A stretch of DNA of 64,000 nt from Bryum argenteum (GCA_037043015.1 CM073329.1:4356648-4420647), one strand, 5' to 3'; shown: positions 23,881-35,047, numbered from the stretch's first letter. The notes: generated from the letters alone by a model not told the origin. A program made the numbers and translations.

Positions 23881-24179
23881 ATCTCGCATTTACCAAGACA
23901 AGTCAAATATACGAGAAAATAATGCATTCTTAGATATGAACTTGGTGTACGATGAAGTGTCCATATTGTACAAAGTGCATCGCCCACAGTGTACCAAATG
24001 ATTACATACAATATGGACACTTTCATCACAAAGATGGACACTTATGTTCGCCAAGAATTGGCCGCGGACTACAAGTACCGAAAATGAAGGCAATACCGTG
24101 CTCTGACTCCAATAGTAGTGAAGAGAACTCAAAGAGAAAACGAGCTCTTAATTCAGTTGGAACCCATTACATCCATGGA

Positions 24180-24335
24180 CACACTTAATATGGCCCATGT
24201 CACAACTACGCAATTCAAAAACCTCTGGCATGTGTACACGCCAGAAAAAACATGGACACACTGAATGTCTCCCATGTCACAACTACGCAATTCAAAAACC
24301 TCTAGCATGTGTACACGCCAGAAAAAATGGATCTC
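24180..24335. repeat. 77-bp tandem duplication
   Basis: Two copies of CATGTCACAACTACGCAATT... at 24196 and 24273, between the SET gene and the RING-like gene. Noncoding as far as can be seen. Confidence 0.8.
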
Positions 24336-24410
24336 CTCAACGCTCATCGAAATCTAACACCTAGGTCGAGTGCACATAGTGGATAGTGCACACACAAACT
24401 TCTAAATATG

Positions 24411-27400
24411 CTAACTCTTTGACTTCCTTGTACTACGACCACGACTCGTATTGGCGCCTTTGGATTTGACAGTAGGAATTACCTTGCGCTTCTTCTTATG
24501 ATATTTTTGTTTCGGTGAAGGTGATTCTGAATTGCCTCCACCTTCGTTGTTCACCTTCCTACGACCTCGCTTATTTGGCCCTGAGGATGGTGACTCGCAT
24601 CTCCTAGAATCCGGCCCAGCCGAAGTTGCTAAATCAGAAAGGGACTTGTAATTTTGGCCCACCGAATGTAGGTTCTCCACCGCTATGTCCTCGTCACACT
24701 CCAACATCGGGTCATCAGGGATTGACTTCCCCTTTCCGCCACTCAGCTCTGTCTCCTTCTTGCGCGGCACAACGACGAAATTTTCCGCTGCATTCGCCAT
24801 CACTTGATCCATTCTGACCTCCTCGGGCTCCACTCCTTGAGGTACCGGGGTTTGCACTTCGGGTTCATCAGCCTCAGGTACCGCGGTTTCCACTCCGGGT
24901 TCATCAGCCACCGCAGCCACAGTGTTGTTTTGCAACAACGACTTCTCTAACACTCTTGGCTTCCCTAAACTCCAAATCCAAGATTAAGTCAATACATTAC
25001 AACATGCACGAAAGCTACAAGGCAATTTTGGTTTGAATTTGTACTTGCGGTTTTGGGTGAGGCTTCATTTCGGCATGCTCGAGGAGAAGATTTCCGCTGC
25101 CCTAGAGGGTTTGTAGCTGCTCCGGTTTTACTTGGGCTAATGGCTGCAATCGCATGCACCACAACTCCGGGCTTTGGGGCTGACCGGGGCTGCACCTCAG
25201 GGTTCGGGGTCGGGGCTGACGGGGGCTGCACCTCAGCGTTCGGGGTCGGGGCCTGACGGGGGCTGCACCTCAGGGTTCGGGGTCGGGGCTGACGGGGGCT
25301 GCACCTCAGTCCTTGGTGCTTGGACGGTGGCTGCAGGGGTTGTCTGAGACTTCGGTGCAAAGAAGAGGTTCGCGCCGCCACGCGCGGGGTTCGGGGTTGG
25401 GGATGACCGGGGCTGCTCCGAAGTCGTGGGTGCTTCGACGATGGCTGTAGGGGATTTACGGCAATTTGCTGGAGCAAGAGGTTGCGCTTCTCCCAGGGCG
25501 GATTTGAGGTGCACAAGTACTCCGGGTTGTACATTGGTGACGGCGGGGACGTCATCCTCCTCTGCGTCAGACTCCTCCTCTTCACCGGATCCCGCTTCTT
25601 CCTCACAGCCCCCCTCTTCTTCGTCTGATTCCTCCCCTTCTTTGTCAGACTCCTCACCCTTGCTTGCTTTAACCTCGTTCCCTTGGACGGTGGTGGGTGT
25701 GGGCTCTGCCTCCTCAGAATTGCCCTGCTCTACACCGCTACTCGGTGCAGGACCATCTAGCGACTTGTGCTCGAAGGGCTCAGGGCTTTGAGCAATTGCA
25801 GCGTCGCCCTCGTCAGAGTCGATACTGTCTCCCGAGGTGGATGGCAATTCACGAGGCATCTCCGGATCTGGCGCGTCATCATCTGAATCCTCGTCCTCGT
25901 CACTACCTAAAATGGGCTCTTCTCCTACCGGCTTCTTCAAAGACTCTGGCTGTAAGCATTCGAAGACGGCAGGCTCCACTCTCTTGCGCTTGTCTACACT
26001 CGAGGACGGCAAAGCAGCAATTGCAAGAGTTGTGTCGGATTGCTTGACTGCAGTCAGTGTAGTAGCAGGTGCGGGAAGCGTGGAATTCAGGACATCTGAA
26101 ACACACAACAACCATTACAATGTACACAAATTAGGTCCAAAATGTATGCGGATGTACTGAAGCAGTTTGCAAAGTGAAGGTAAGATTGCTCAGAAGTACC
26201 TCTTACGCCTATTCAGTACTACTGGAATTGACCGATTCGTATCCTGCAAAGGAGTATTACTATAATTGATGTAGCTAATATACACTTTTGTATTGTTAGT
26301 AGTAGCCATTGCACACTCTGTAGTGTACAGAACGTAAGTACCCATTGCACACTCTGTAGTTCAACGAGACGAGAAAATGACACTAGTACAACTTCTCTCC
26401 TTCTTGTAGAGCTGGCTACTACACAATAGAAGTACTGGACCACAAATTACAAACACTATGTACCTGTAGTACCTATATTTTACTTATCATGTTGTATGTT
26501 GTATACTTATAGTAGCAAACCAGTGTAGAACAAGTAGACGGGTAATATGCCATTGTACACACCCGGATACTCAGGTACACTATAATCCGTGAACTACTAG
26601 TTTTACAGTTATCCTCGTACACACTCCGACGTTAGCTAAGTACTCAACTCGTAAAATGTGCATGCTACACGATAACAATACTACTGAACTGCTTAGTGAC
26701 CGCCATGCATGTCGTGGACAAGACTACTCTTGTAGTGGCAAGAGTAGAATTCATCTGTACTTCTAGTACAAAACCGGCAGCACATAGACATCAGTAGGCT
26801 AAAATTGCAGCATGTATCCTAACTACGCAATTACTAACTTGCAATGAGCTTGAAGTGCACACACCTTCATGTATTGTGAATGAAAAGTACATTCACACAC
26901 AGTAAATGGAGAATGTGCATGAAGATTATTTTGATGTAATCCATGATAAAGTAGCACAATCTCACCAGAATTGAGAGGCAGGAACGTTCTTGCTCGATTC
27001 GCCCTTGCATGAAGAACCTTCCCTCGCTCCTCAGCTAATCCCAGGGCTATCGAACGCTCCTTCACCTGGGCGCTTGGCTCACCCCAACTGAAACTCCTAA
27101 ACCAATTTGGGTGGGGCAACTCGCCACATCCATCTGCCTTACATTTATGTCCATTTCCAAAAACCATCCAAGCACAATACGGATGGTATGCATGTCTACA
27201 GCTAGAAAGGACAACGTCTAAATCAGGAAAAGGAAACAAACAGAAACTACAAGTCCTGAAATCGATTGTCAGCTCCGAGGAATTGTCGTCTTTGTACACC
27301 ATGGGCATCGGCCACACCGTTGAGTTGGTCTTCCCTCTCTTGATCTGAAACACCTCGTTTGTCATTGAATCGAATTGCCTCTCCCGAGCTGCACTCAACA

Positions 27401-28617
27401 ACCGGACCTCCTCAAGCTCAAGGTCCACGAGACTCAATTCAGCCCTCTCCTTGCAAGTTTTTTTCTGTGCCCTTGCCAATTGTTCTTGAGAGCCCTCCAA
27501 CTTGATCACCTCCTTGTGTGTATCTGCCCCCGTCGCCTTCAACCGGTCAATTTCCTCCTTTCTTTCTTCAACGTCCTCCTTGAAATTCTCTACCAAGTCC
27601 TGCAGCCGATCGAGTCTCTTCTTCACACCTTCTCTTCTCTCAGTGATCTCAGCCCTCCTGTGCTGCAAACCCTTGCATTCGAGGTGAACAACTTCGAGCA
27701 ACCACTGCAAATCAGCAACCCTCTCTCCGCTTGCATCCTTCTTCCAACCTTGCAGATCACCCTCCTGATAAAGGGAGGCTCCCTGCACACAAACGGCGGA
27801 CCCTAGCCCGCTCTCCGTTTTGCATTCGAACCAGCCTCCTTCCGTTTCGCCGTACTGCGAAATGACGATTACTTCGCAATCGGTCTCCTTCCCCTTCTTG
27901 CGAGGGTATGTCACCTTCCTGTCGATCGATCCCTTCAAAGGCTGCACAACCAAACTTCGCCATTCTTGGCCACGAACGTCGTGCTCGAGTTTCCGCTCCA
28001 CTACCGACCGCAATGCCTGCAGCTTCGCCAGGTCGTCGAAGTAGCGCTTTCGCTGCCGCTCGTTCGTCAATTCACCGAACTCACACCAGTTGACTTGACC
28101 CTCCTTCTCCATATCACGCACCACTCCCTCGGCGAACTTGACCTTGGTCTGCGCTGGAATTTTCTGATTGGGGCAAGAGTACACAATGGGGTGTAGGTAC
28201 TTCACCCTCGCAATCACGTCCTTGTTGGTGCAGCTGCTCCACACGAAGCCGTTCCGTCCGCAATCGCCAATTCGCTGGCCAAAGAGTTTCTTCATCTTGT
28301 CATAGTGGAAGTCCTTCGGCGCTAGTTTGTGAGGATTCACTCCTGTGTCGCTCAACTCCGGCCACTCCCTCTTAAAATCAGCAGCTGTCATCTTCTCCGG
28401 TGGCGGCTTCAAACGTCGGATCTCGGCGTCAACATCCTGCAGGGAGGTGTAAACCTTCTCTGGCTTAGTTGATCTCCTCACATATGGCCGCTTGGATTTT
28501 GCTGCGACCTCCTCCGCTCTATCCGAATCGCTCTCCTCTACTTCATCACGGACTTGAGCAAAGAATACGGCGATCGGAAGTAGTCGCCTTCCGCTTAGTC
28601 GCCCCTGCCCCTGCCAT
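24411..28617 (-). CDS. RING-like, coiled-coil nuclear protein (transposon cargo), two frame breaks
   Basis: Three exons: 26966-28617, 25045-26095 and 24411-24964. Both introns have good borders (CTG|GTGAG...TTTCAG and GCAA|GTACAA...TTTAG) and phases fit. The first exon encodes a conserved N-terminal region, then a long coiled coil (about 27430-27740), then a zinc finger of RING type (CSFC...CRHAYHPYC...CKADGC). The second exon is acidic and Pro-rich with EVQPPSAPTPNP repeats. The third ends in a basic tail with KKKRKV, like a classical nuclear localisation signal. The ATG at 28617 is one base out of frame with the long exon, and one extra base occurs in the repeat at about 25252. These may be real lesions or sequencing indels. 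The role is unknown; an E3 ligase or chromatin scaffold is possible. It is divergent from the transposase and upstream of the SET gene on the same strand. Confidence 0.75.
26112..26820. other. GTAC-rich intron of the RING-like gene
   Basis: Intron of 870 bp (26096-26965) with unusually frequent GTAC tetramers (AGTACC, GTACAC, CAGTACT and others). The same enrichment is seen in the transposase intron at 19860-20590. No coding sequence is seen. Confidence 0.55.
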
Positions 28618-28759
28618 CTGCAAACGCAAAAGCAAACCCGACAAACGATCCGACCAAACCCTAACAATTGAGCACAACGAAATGGAGACAACGATCACAA
28701 ACTAACTACAGCGGTGAACTCCAGCGGCTCACCCTACACCTAAAAGCCCCCTCTCTAAA

Positions 28760-28947
28760 CTCACACACTCACGGCGCCAAAGGCTTTCCTCGCTCTACGT
28801 GCGATCGCAGTTCTAAACTACATCAATCAGAACTCTCTCAACGAAACTCAAAAACTGAAACTCAAAAACTCAAAAACGAAACTCAACTCCAGTCTCCAAA
28901 ACTCTCCCTATCGACACTGTGCAACTAAGCTCACACACTCACGGCGC
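28760..28947. repeat. Direct repeat in the 5' flank of the RING-like gene
   Basis: CTCACACACTCACGGCGC occurs at 28760-28777 and 28930-28947, 170 bp apart, in the G+C-richer region before the gene. It may be a duplicated promoter element. Confidence 0.6.
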
Positions 28948-29297
28948 AATGGTGAGAACGCTCTCAATCAGCTACGTACGCGATCAACAAACGGCGGCGG
29001 GGAAGAGAAAATCGATGCGCGGCGGCGGGAAAGCAAGCTGCGGAAACCAAACAATGACCAGCGCGCTCTCCCTCTCTCGCCAAACAAACATCGCTCAACT
29101 GCGAGACGATGACCGGTGGTCACCGATCGTCCATGTTCGGGACCGGTGATCACGGTTTCAGCGAGAACACGTTCCAAATGAAGACCGGCTATCAACGGTG
29201 CTTGATTTATTGTAATCTTCACCCACTCAATTGCAAATCCAATGAAATTAATACATGCAACCCTAGTATGTCAAATCCTAAATGTTCATCATTGTAG

Positions 29298-29480
29298 TAT
29301 GAATTTACCTAATTTTGTACCCATTAATCCTAGTTATGAATTTACCTAATTTTGTACCCATTAATCCTAGTTATGAATTTACCTAATTTTGTACCCCGTA
29401 ATACTAGTTATGAATTTACCTAATTTTGTATTCCGTAATACTAGTTATGAATTTACCTAATTTTATACCTATTTTAGTAT
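29298..29480. repeat. 37-bp minisatellite, five units
   Basis: Units starting TATGAATTTACCTAATTTTG begin at 29299, 29335, 29372, 29409 and 29446, so the period is 36-37 bp. It lies in the noncoding right arm of the 14.5-kb transposon. Confidence 0.92.
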
Positions 29481-29499
29481 ACAATAAACATATAAATAC

Positions 29500-29925
29500 T
29501 TTTAGTGTAATCGCACATTTACTGATTAAACACTATTATTTCTTAATGTAGATTTGTTAATAAAGAAGATCAGGTCTGGCACATTTACTATTTACACACT
29601 ATTATTTCTTAATTTAGATTTGTGCGTAAAGAAGATTACGAGTGGCACATTTACTATTTAAACACTATTATTTCTTAATATAGATTTGTTAGTAAAGAAA
29701 ATCAAGTGTGGCACATTTACTATGATTTGAACACTATTATTTCTCAATTTAGATTTGTCCTTAAAGAAGATCAAGTGTGGCACATTTACTATGATTTGAA
29801 CACTATTATTTCTCAATTTAGATTTGTCCTTAAAGAAGATCAAGTGTGGCACATTTACTATAATTTGAACACTATTATTTCTTATTTTAGATTTGTTAGT
29901 AAAGAAGATCAAGTGTGACTAGTGA
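29500..29925. repeat. 66-69-bp minisatellite, about six units
   Basis: Units with AAGAAGATCAAGTGTGGCAC repeat at 29569, about 29635, 29701, 29770, 29839 and 29908. The central period is exactly 69 bp, a multiple of three, which explains long but meaningless open frames on both strands. Confidence 0.92.
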
Positions 29926-30330
29926 GATTTTTAGTCTAACTCGTGAACTTCTATGGTAGTTTGATGTTCAAGTACGTTTCTATGATTTATTCTCTGAATT
30001 CATTCTTATAAGTATTGTAATTTCATTCAAATTGCATACAACAAATATGTGATTCCCACATCTCCAAAATTTAGTATTCAATTAATGCACCAAGATTGAA
30101 CACATACACTATCATGTATTTTCTAAATAAACTGAAATTTTGAGATAATTTTATTCTTTATATCCATATGGAAAAGTCTAGATAGTACAACTTTTCAATA
30201 AATATTTGGGTTTACATCAAAACATGTCTACACTCTACACTTACTAAGTATGATATATAATATTTAGTCTTCAATAATTACTCATTATTGGATTCCTAAA
30301 CTTGCACATCACTACATGAATTTTGGTTTG

Positions 30331-31813
30331 AAATACATATTTGATATCTACATAAAATTATGTATGATGTCAATAAAGTAGATATAAAACCAGATGTCCA
30401 CGTTCATTTCTTGAAACCGCCAGATATATCATATCCAATAATATAAAATAGAATACAGTACTACACTTTTGATAAGATATTATATTTGTACGAGGGTTAT
30501 TCAACATGAGTCATATATAAACCCTACTTATAACAATTGTATAAATTAATGCATAAATATGCCTTTATACTTCCAATTTGGCTAAAATTCCCAAACCATC
30601 ACCTCATCATTCATGATTCATCTTAACCCCTACACTATGAATTTCTAGAGTAGTCTAAAGAATGGCCATTATAAGTATTGTAAAAAAAAAAATTAAAAAT
30701 GACATTAAACAATAGCCACACAATTATTACATATGCATTGTTCAAAATTTATGTATGATCAAAATCCACATTCTAAGCTCATGTTATGAATGCAAACAAT
30801 GAATATTCAATTATTCAAATGCCTTCTTAGAGTAGATGTATGTGTTCTATGTAATCCTTCCTACAATTTAGGTATGAGAATAAGTGATCATAAATATTCA
30901 TCCTTCATTCATCCATATTAATCTTATACATCCAGGGAGATGAAGAGTTTTACATATGCAAACAATTCACATGCATTTTTGAAAGGAGGTTCATTCTCTA
31001 GGCACGTGGCAGAAAAAAGTGTTTCATCATCATCTGTATTATGTATAAATTGAGTGTTTGTTCATAGCTTTCAAGACCTTATATTTGCTACCTAAAAGTC
31101 CCTATATACTAGGTAATTAGGGTTTTGGAATACATATTTATTATTTAGATAAAATTATGAATAATGTAGCTAATAAAGTAGATATAAAAACATCCACGCT
31201 CATTTCAAACCTCCAAATATATCATATCCAATAATATAAAATAGAATACAATACTCAATTTTTGATAAGATATTAAAATTGTATGAGGGTTATTCAACAT
31301 GAGTCATATCTAAACCCTAATTATAACAAATGTACTAAAATTAATGCATGAACATGCCCTTATACTTCCAATTTCGCTACAATTCCCATACCATGACCTC
31401 CTCATTCATGATTCATCTTAACCCCTACACTATGAATTACTAGAGTAGTCTAAAGAATGGCCATTATAAGTATTGTAGAAAAATAATTAAAAATGACATT
31501 AAACAATAGCCACAAAATTATTACATATGCATGGTTCAAAATTTATATATGATTAAAATCCACATTCTAAGCCCATGTTATGAATGCAAACAATGAACAT
31601 TCAATTATTCAAATGCCTTTTTAGAGTAAATGTATGTGTTTCGTGTATTCCTTCCTACAAATTATGTATGAGAATAAGTGATCATAAATATTCATCCTTC
31701 ATTCATCCATATTAATCTTATGCATCGTAGAAAAGCATAGGTTTATCTATGCAAACAATTCATATGCATTCTTGAAAGGATGAAGTTCATTCTCTAGTCA
31801 CGTGGCTAAAAAG
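30331..31813. repeat. Large tandem duplication, about 685-bp units
   Basis: 30331-31015 and 31128-31813 are clearly homologous throughout, from AATACATATTT to TCATTCTCTAG.CACGTGGC, with many small differences. They are separated by about 110 bp. AT-rich and noncoding, in the right arm of the 14.5-kb transposon. Confidence 0.85.
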
Positions 31814-32105
31814 GTCCATTGGATCCATTCCTCTCTTCAACTTGCCACCAAGACATTCCTTTCTTTAATGTCCAAATTTAATACTTGACAGGGAATCTTC
31901 TCCAAATTGATTTGCAACTTTGCACAATGTCAGACTACGTGGCGCACTAAGAGTGGATCACCCCAACACAATCAATCGGGACCCTTCAAATTCGGGAGCA
32001 TTTATTGCCCTAACTGACGCAGTGCAGTACTCCCGCATGTGTACTCCAGAGACAGACAATGACAGAAATGTACTAAAGTGTACTGGACGGATCTGCAAAA
32101 AACTG

Positions 32106-32129
32106 CATGGGTCTAGCATGCTTTCACCC
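32106..32129 (-). repeat. Right terminal inverted repeat of the 14.5-kb transposon
   Basis: On the minus strand it reads GGGTGAAAGCATGCTAGACC and onward, matching the left end at 22 of 24 positions. Followed by the CTCA duplication at 32130-32133. Confidence 0.93.
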
Positions 32130-32133
32130 CTCA

Positions 32134-33162
32134 GTCGCACCAGTGTCCGCATACCACGTCCGTAAGTCAAGATTGACACTAAGTGCTTGAGAGTGTCGAC
32201 TGATTGTCATGAACGCGTAAGAATCACTCTCAGCGGAGTTGCAATCAGAATCATGATTAGAGTTGCATGATAAAGGCTGACTCGTAGCAGTATTTGCATC
32301 ACTCTGTTTTCGATTGTTAGAATTTCTAGAAGACTTCTCAGATCTCTTAGAATCAGACCGAGGCGGTTCCGGACATTCATCTCGCCAATGACGTGGTTTC
32401 CCACAATTGTAGCACAAGGAATTTTCCTTGAGTAGCCGGAGATGCTCCTTGTTACGCTCCTTCTCCTCTGAACGTTCCTTAATATGCTCTGGACGTTGAT
32501 ACTTTGAAGCGGATGAACTCGAGTTACGATTCGTACGAGAGAAAAAAGCTTTGTCCATCACACTCTCGACATTTCCATTCTGTAGCGATATAATGTTCTC
32601 CATCTGAAGAAGCCTCGTCTTAAGATTCTTAACAGTACGATCAGCATCGGCAAGATTCGTCCATGCCGCAATAATGCCGTTGTAACTCGGCGGGAGACTA
32701 GAGAATGTTTTGGAAATGAGCATGTCTTCTGCAACGGGCTTCCCGAGATCTTTAAGAAGATTTCCAAGAGCTAACACCTTGTTAACTAACATGTGTGTTC
32801 ATGCGATCTCCTTGTACCATCTTGTAATCGAAGAAACTCGCCTCGACGGAGTAAATATTTTCCTGCGACTTCTGTTGATAGAATGAACAAAGAGTCGACC
32901 ACATGCATGCAGCTGTAGTGCAGTTTACCAGGTTCTCGAGAACAGGGAGAGTAACAGCGGAACTGATCATTCGCCGAGCCATCGAGTTCTTTTTGTTCCA
33001 TAATTCGCGAAGTTCCTCCGGCTCGCTGAGAGAAGGCGCTATCGAAAATCCGTTGATAACGTCCAGAACCATCTTCTCCTCAAAGCAAATCTCCATGTGG
33101 AACTTCCATACAGCAAACTTCGTACCATCGAAAACCTTCAAAGAATCGTCAAGTCGCTCCAT
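32134..33162 (-). pseudogene. Copia gag and start of protease
   Basis: Minus-strand gag of the Copia element. It begins with a UBN2/gag-type region (MERLDDSLKVFDGTKFAVWK), then a CCHC zinc knuckle (CYNCGKPRHWRDEC), then the protease motif WYADTGAT at the point where the 14.5-kb transposon entered. Broken as part of the dead element. Confidence 0.9.
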
Positions 33163-33192
33163 TTTCTTCTATTGTCTATAGCGAAGAGATAA

Positions 33193-33203
33193 GGCCCATA
33201 ACC
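33193..33203 (-). other. Primer-binding site, initiator tRNA-Met anticodon region
   Basis: Directly inside the 5' LTR the plus strand reads GGCCCATAACC, identical to the anticodon-loop region of plant initiator tRNA-Met. Some Copia elements are primed by a half-tRNA cut in the anticodon loop, so this suggests half-tRNA priming instead of use of the tRNA 3' end. Confidence 0.75.
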
Positions 33204-33536
33204 TGTGAGAAATAGCTACAAAGCAGCAGATCGTATGCAAGATACGAATAGACAAATGGGAAAGCGCTCTGAGAAATGTGCTACAGCACAATGTATTATT
33301 GAAAAGAAATCAAAGACCACTACACAATGGAAGGAAGCTATTCACTGTGCTTACACTTCACACCGCTTAAGCGCAGAGCTCTGTGAAAGACAACACCAGC
33401 GCACTACAAACACTCCTACGGAAACATCTGTGCAAGGTAAGAACTATCAATGTATAGCAAGCTTATGTACGGTGGTGGAACGTGGTGGAACGGACAGAAG
33501 TCATCGATCTTCATATTAAACAAAATTCATCCAACA
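33204..33536 (-). repeat. 5' LTR of the Copia element
   Basis: 333 bp, TG...CA, about 99% identical to 13659-13987. Flanked outside by GTTTT (33537-33541). Confidence 0.95.
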
Positions 33537-33541
33537 GTTTT

Positions 33542-34532
33542 TGTTCTCTCAGAGATCAACAAGAGCACCTGTGTGCCTATCGAATAACAAGGAAAGTTTT
33601 TGACCTTCACACTTGAATGCAATTCACTTGCAGGTTATAGGTGGACCCTAGATTCGACAATTTCAGTAATGGTACTAGTACTCTGGATTTTGTTCGGAAA
33701 GTGACCAAATGTATGTAAATTTGGACCACCTTTGGCCAATAGTAAGGCTATAATGTGTCAAGACTGTCGTCGTGATATTGTTGTGGCGCTTAGAATCCTG
33801 CCATTTCGATGAGATTACCCATGATCAGGCATTTCGTTGACGAGAATTGTGAAGCTGCAGAACAAGTTTGAGTTGAATTTGTACCCTGCCGTCATTTAAC
33901 ATGTCTCTCAAGCTCACTTCTGATCCGCAAAGGCCATTCTGTGAGTTGGATTCCGAAGCAAATGCGGCGAATGATTCTGGTCACATAAGCGTTAGTATAC
34001 TCGCAGACAGATTCACGACTACACTCAATGGGTACACGGGTGAGCAAATAAGTGAATACTTCATAACCGGTTGTTGTCATTGTCAATGCTTACGTGGCTT
34101 CATCCCATTGCGCAACTCGTCCCATCACCATCACAAATTACAACTCACAACCTTCTCTCCTATCAACTTGTATCCTACACCCTTGGATCATGAAGATCAA
34201 GGGTTGCGATTAAAGAGTGCACAACCGGTTATGAACGATAACCGACTCGCCGCTACGCGGCTCGACCGGTTATCTAATCCATAATGGATCTGAAGTTGTA
34301 ATGAAGTGATATAGGAATTATGAAGATTTCTATATCAAGAGAAAATACATGACTCTGTAGACCTCGGTAAGATAATTTGGAACCAGTTCAACTTCTCCCA
34401 TTTTCATTATAGTTTCTCTTCAATCTCCCAATTTTATGAAAATGGTCAGATTTTACGGTGTACCAAATTTCTCAAACGTGTTCTAAACGCATACACGCTT
34501 AGGGGAGGCGCCTGCCTTAAGGTTCACCTACC
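33542..34532. other. Intergenic DNA right of the Copia element
   Basis: Host sequence that was contiguous with the left flank before the Copia insertion. An open frame at 33901-34284 shows no recognisable domain and is not supported as a gene. Confidence 0.4.
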
Positions 34533-34536
34533 TTAA

Positions 34537-34771
34537 CCCTTAAACGTCAGGCCCAGCCCGAGGGGTTGGGTTTTTTTTTGAGAGAATCTTGCTCATAACT
34601 TACACTCCATTATACCAAATGGAATTTTTAAAATTCCAAACTGAGCACCTTAAAGAGATCTATACTTTCTTAGAATAGAGCTCACGCAAATTAAAAATAG
34701 AATAATGCTAAAAGTAGAGTTTTAAAAGAGATTTTGGGTGTGGTATCAGGACAGCATATGACGTTTAAGGG
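34537..34771. mobile_element. 235-bp TTAA MITE, copy 2 (inverted)
   Basis: TTAA at 34533-34536 and 34772-34775, with CCCTTAAACGTCA tips. Near-identical to 1648-1882 in opposite orientation. Confidence 0.88.
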
Positions 34772-35047
34772 TTAACTTGGGCATATTGACATGGTTATGT
34801 AGAAGGTCACTAACACTCTCGGTCAAAGTGGTCCACAGACAGGGAAAGGAGGCTGGAATTTCAACGTTGGAGCAAAGTTTACAGCAGCAAATGGTGAAAT
34901 GGGTTCGAAAGGTTGAGAATTGTTGACCGACGAAAAAATGAAGTAGCCGATATTAATGTCATCATCGTGCTCATGAGAATGATTGGAGAGTATCTAGAGA
35001 GTGTTTGCAGCGTGATGAGAGGGAGTTGGGTGCTTGATCTAAGTTAA

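Larger units (their letters stand above)
17616..32129. mobile_element. 14,514-bp DNA transposon with chromatin-gene cargo, inserted in Copia
   Basis: Terminal inverted repeats of 24 bp (17616-17639 and 32106-32129, starting GGGTGAAAGCA, 22 of 24 matching) lie inside a 4-bp CTCA duplication. The insertion point splits the Copia protease region, so the boundaries are exact. It carries a DDE-like transposase gene (18999-22501, +), a SUVR-type SET gene (22763-23880, -) and a RING-like coiled-coil gene (24411-28617, -), followed by about 3.5 kb of noncoding satellite-rich DNA. Ends starting GGG with a 4-bp duplication fit what I recall of the Sola superfamily. That placement is inference. No capsid, polymerase or integrase-like gene is seen, so it is not a Polinton. 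Confidence 0.92.
13659..33536 (-). mobile_element. Ty1/Copia LTR retrotransposon, broken, with nested insertions
   Basis: A fossil element on the minus strand. It is bounded by 329-bp and 333-bp LTRs that begin TG and end CA, inside a 5-bp GTTTT duplication. The order gag, protease, integrase, reverse transcriptase, RNase H is the Copia order. Without its nested DNA transposon and that transposon's 4-bp duplication it would be about 5.36 kb, a normal Copia length. It is dead: a 14.5-kb DNA transposon and a 153-bp MITE interrupt it, and about four further small breaks are spread over gag and pol. The LTRs differ by about four substitutions and one 4-bp length change, so the insertion is probably young (inferred to be under about a million years at usual plant rates). 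Confidence 0.95.

Noticed and set aside
22763-28617. Idea that SET and RING-like regions form one fusion gene
   Set aside because: The RING-like gene ends in its own stop at 24411 after a basic tail, followed by a repeat-rich spacer. No splice path joining the two in phase was found, but an unusual transcript cannot be excluded.
29658-29918. Long open frames on both strands with repeating NNSVQIIVNVPHLIFF-like words
   Set aside because: They arise from a 69-bp satellite whose period is a multiple of three. There is no start context or relative.
17616-32129. Idea that the 14.5-kb insert is a Polinton/Maverick
   Set aside because: No polymerase B, capsid, protease, ATPase or retroviral-type integrase is seen. 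Ends and target length also differ (4 bp, short inverted repeats).
34017-34284. Open frame 33901-34284 with His-rich SSHHHHKL segment
   Set aside because: No relative recognised, overlapped by another open frame on the minus strand, and no promoter or intron evidence.
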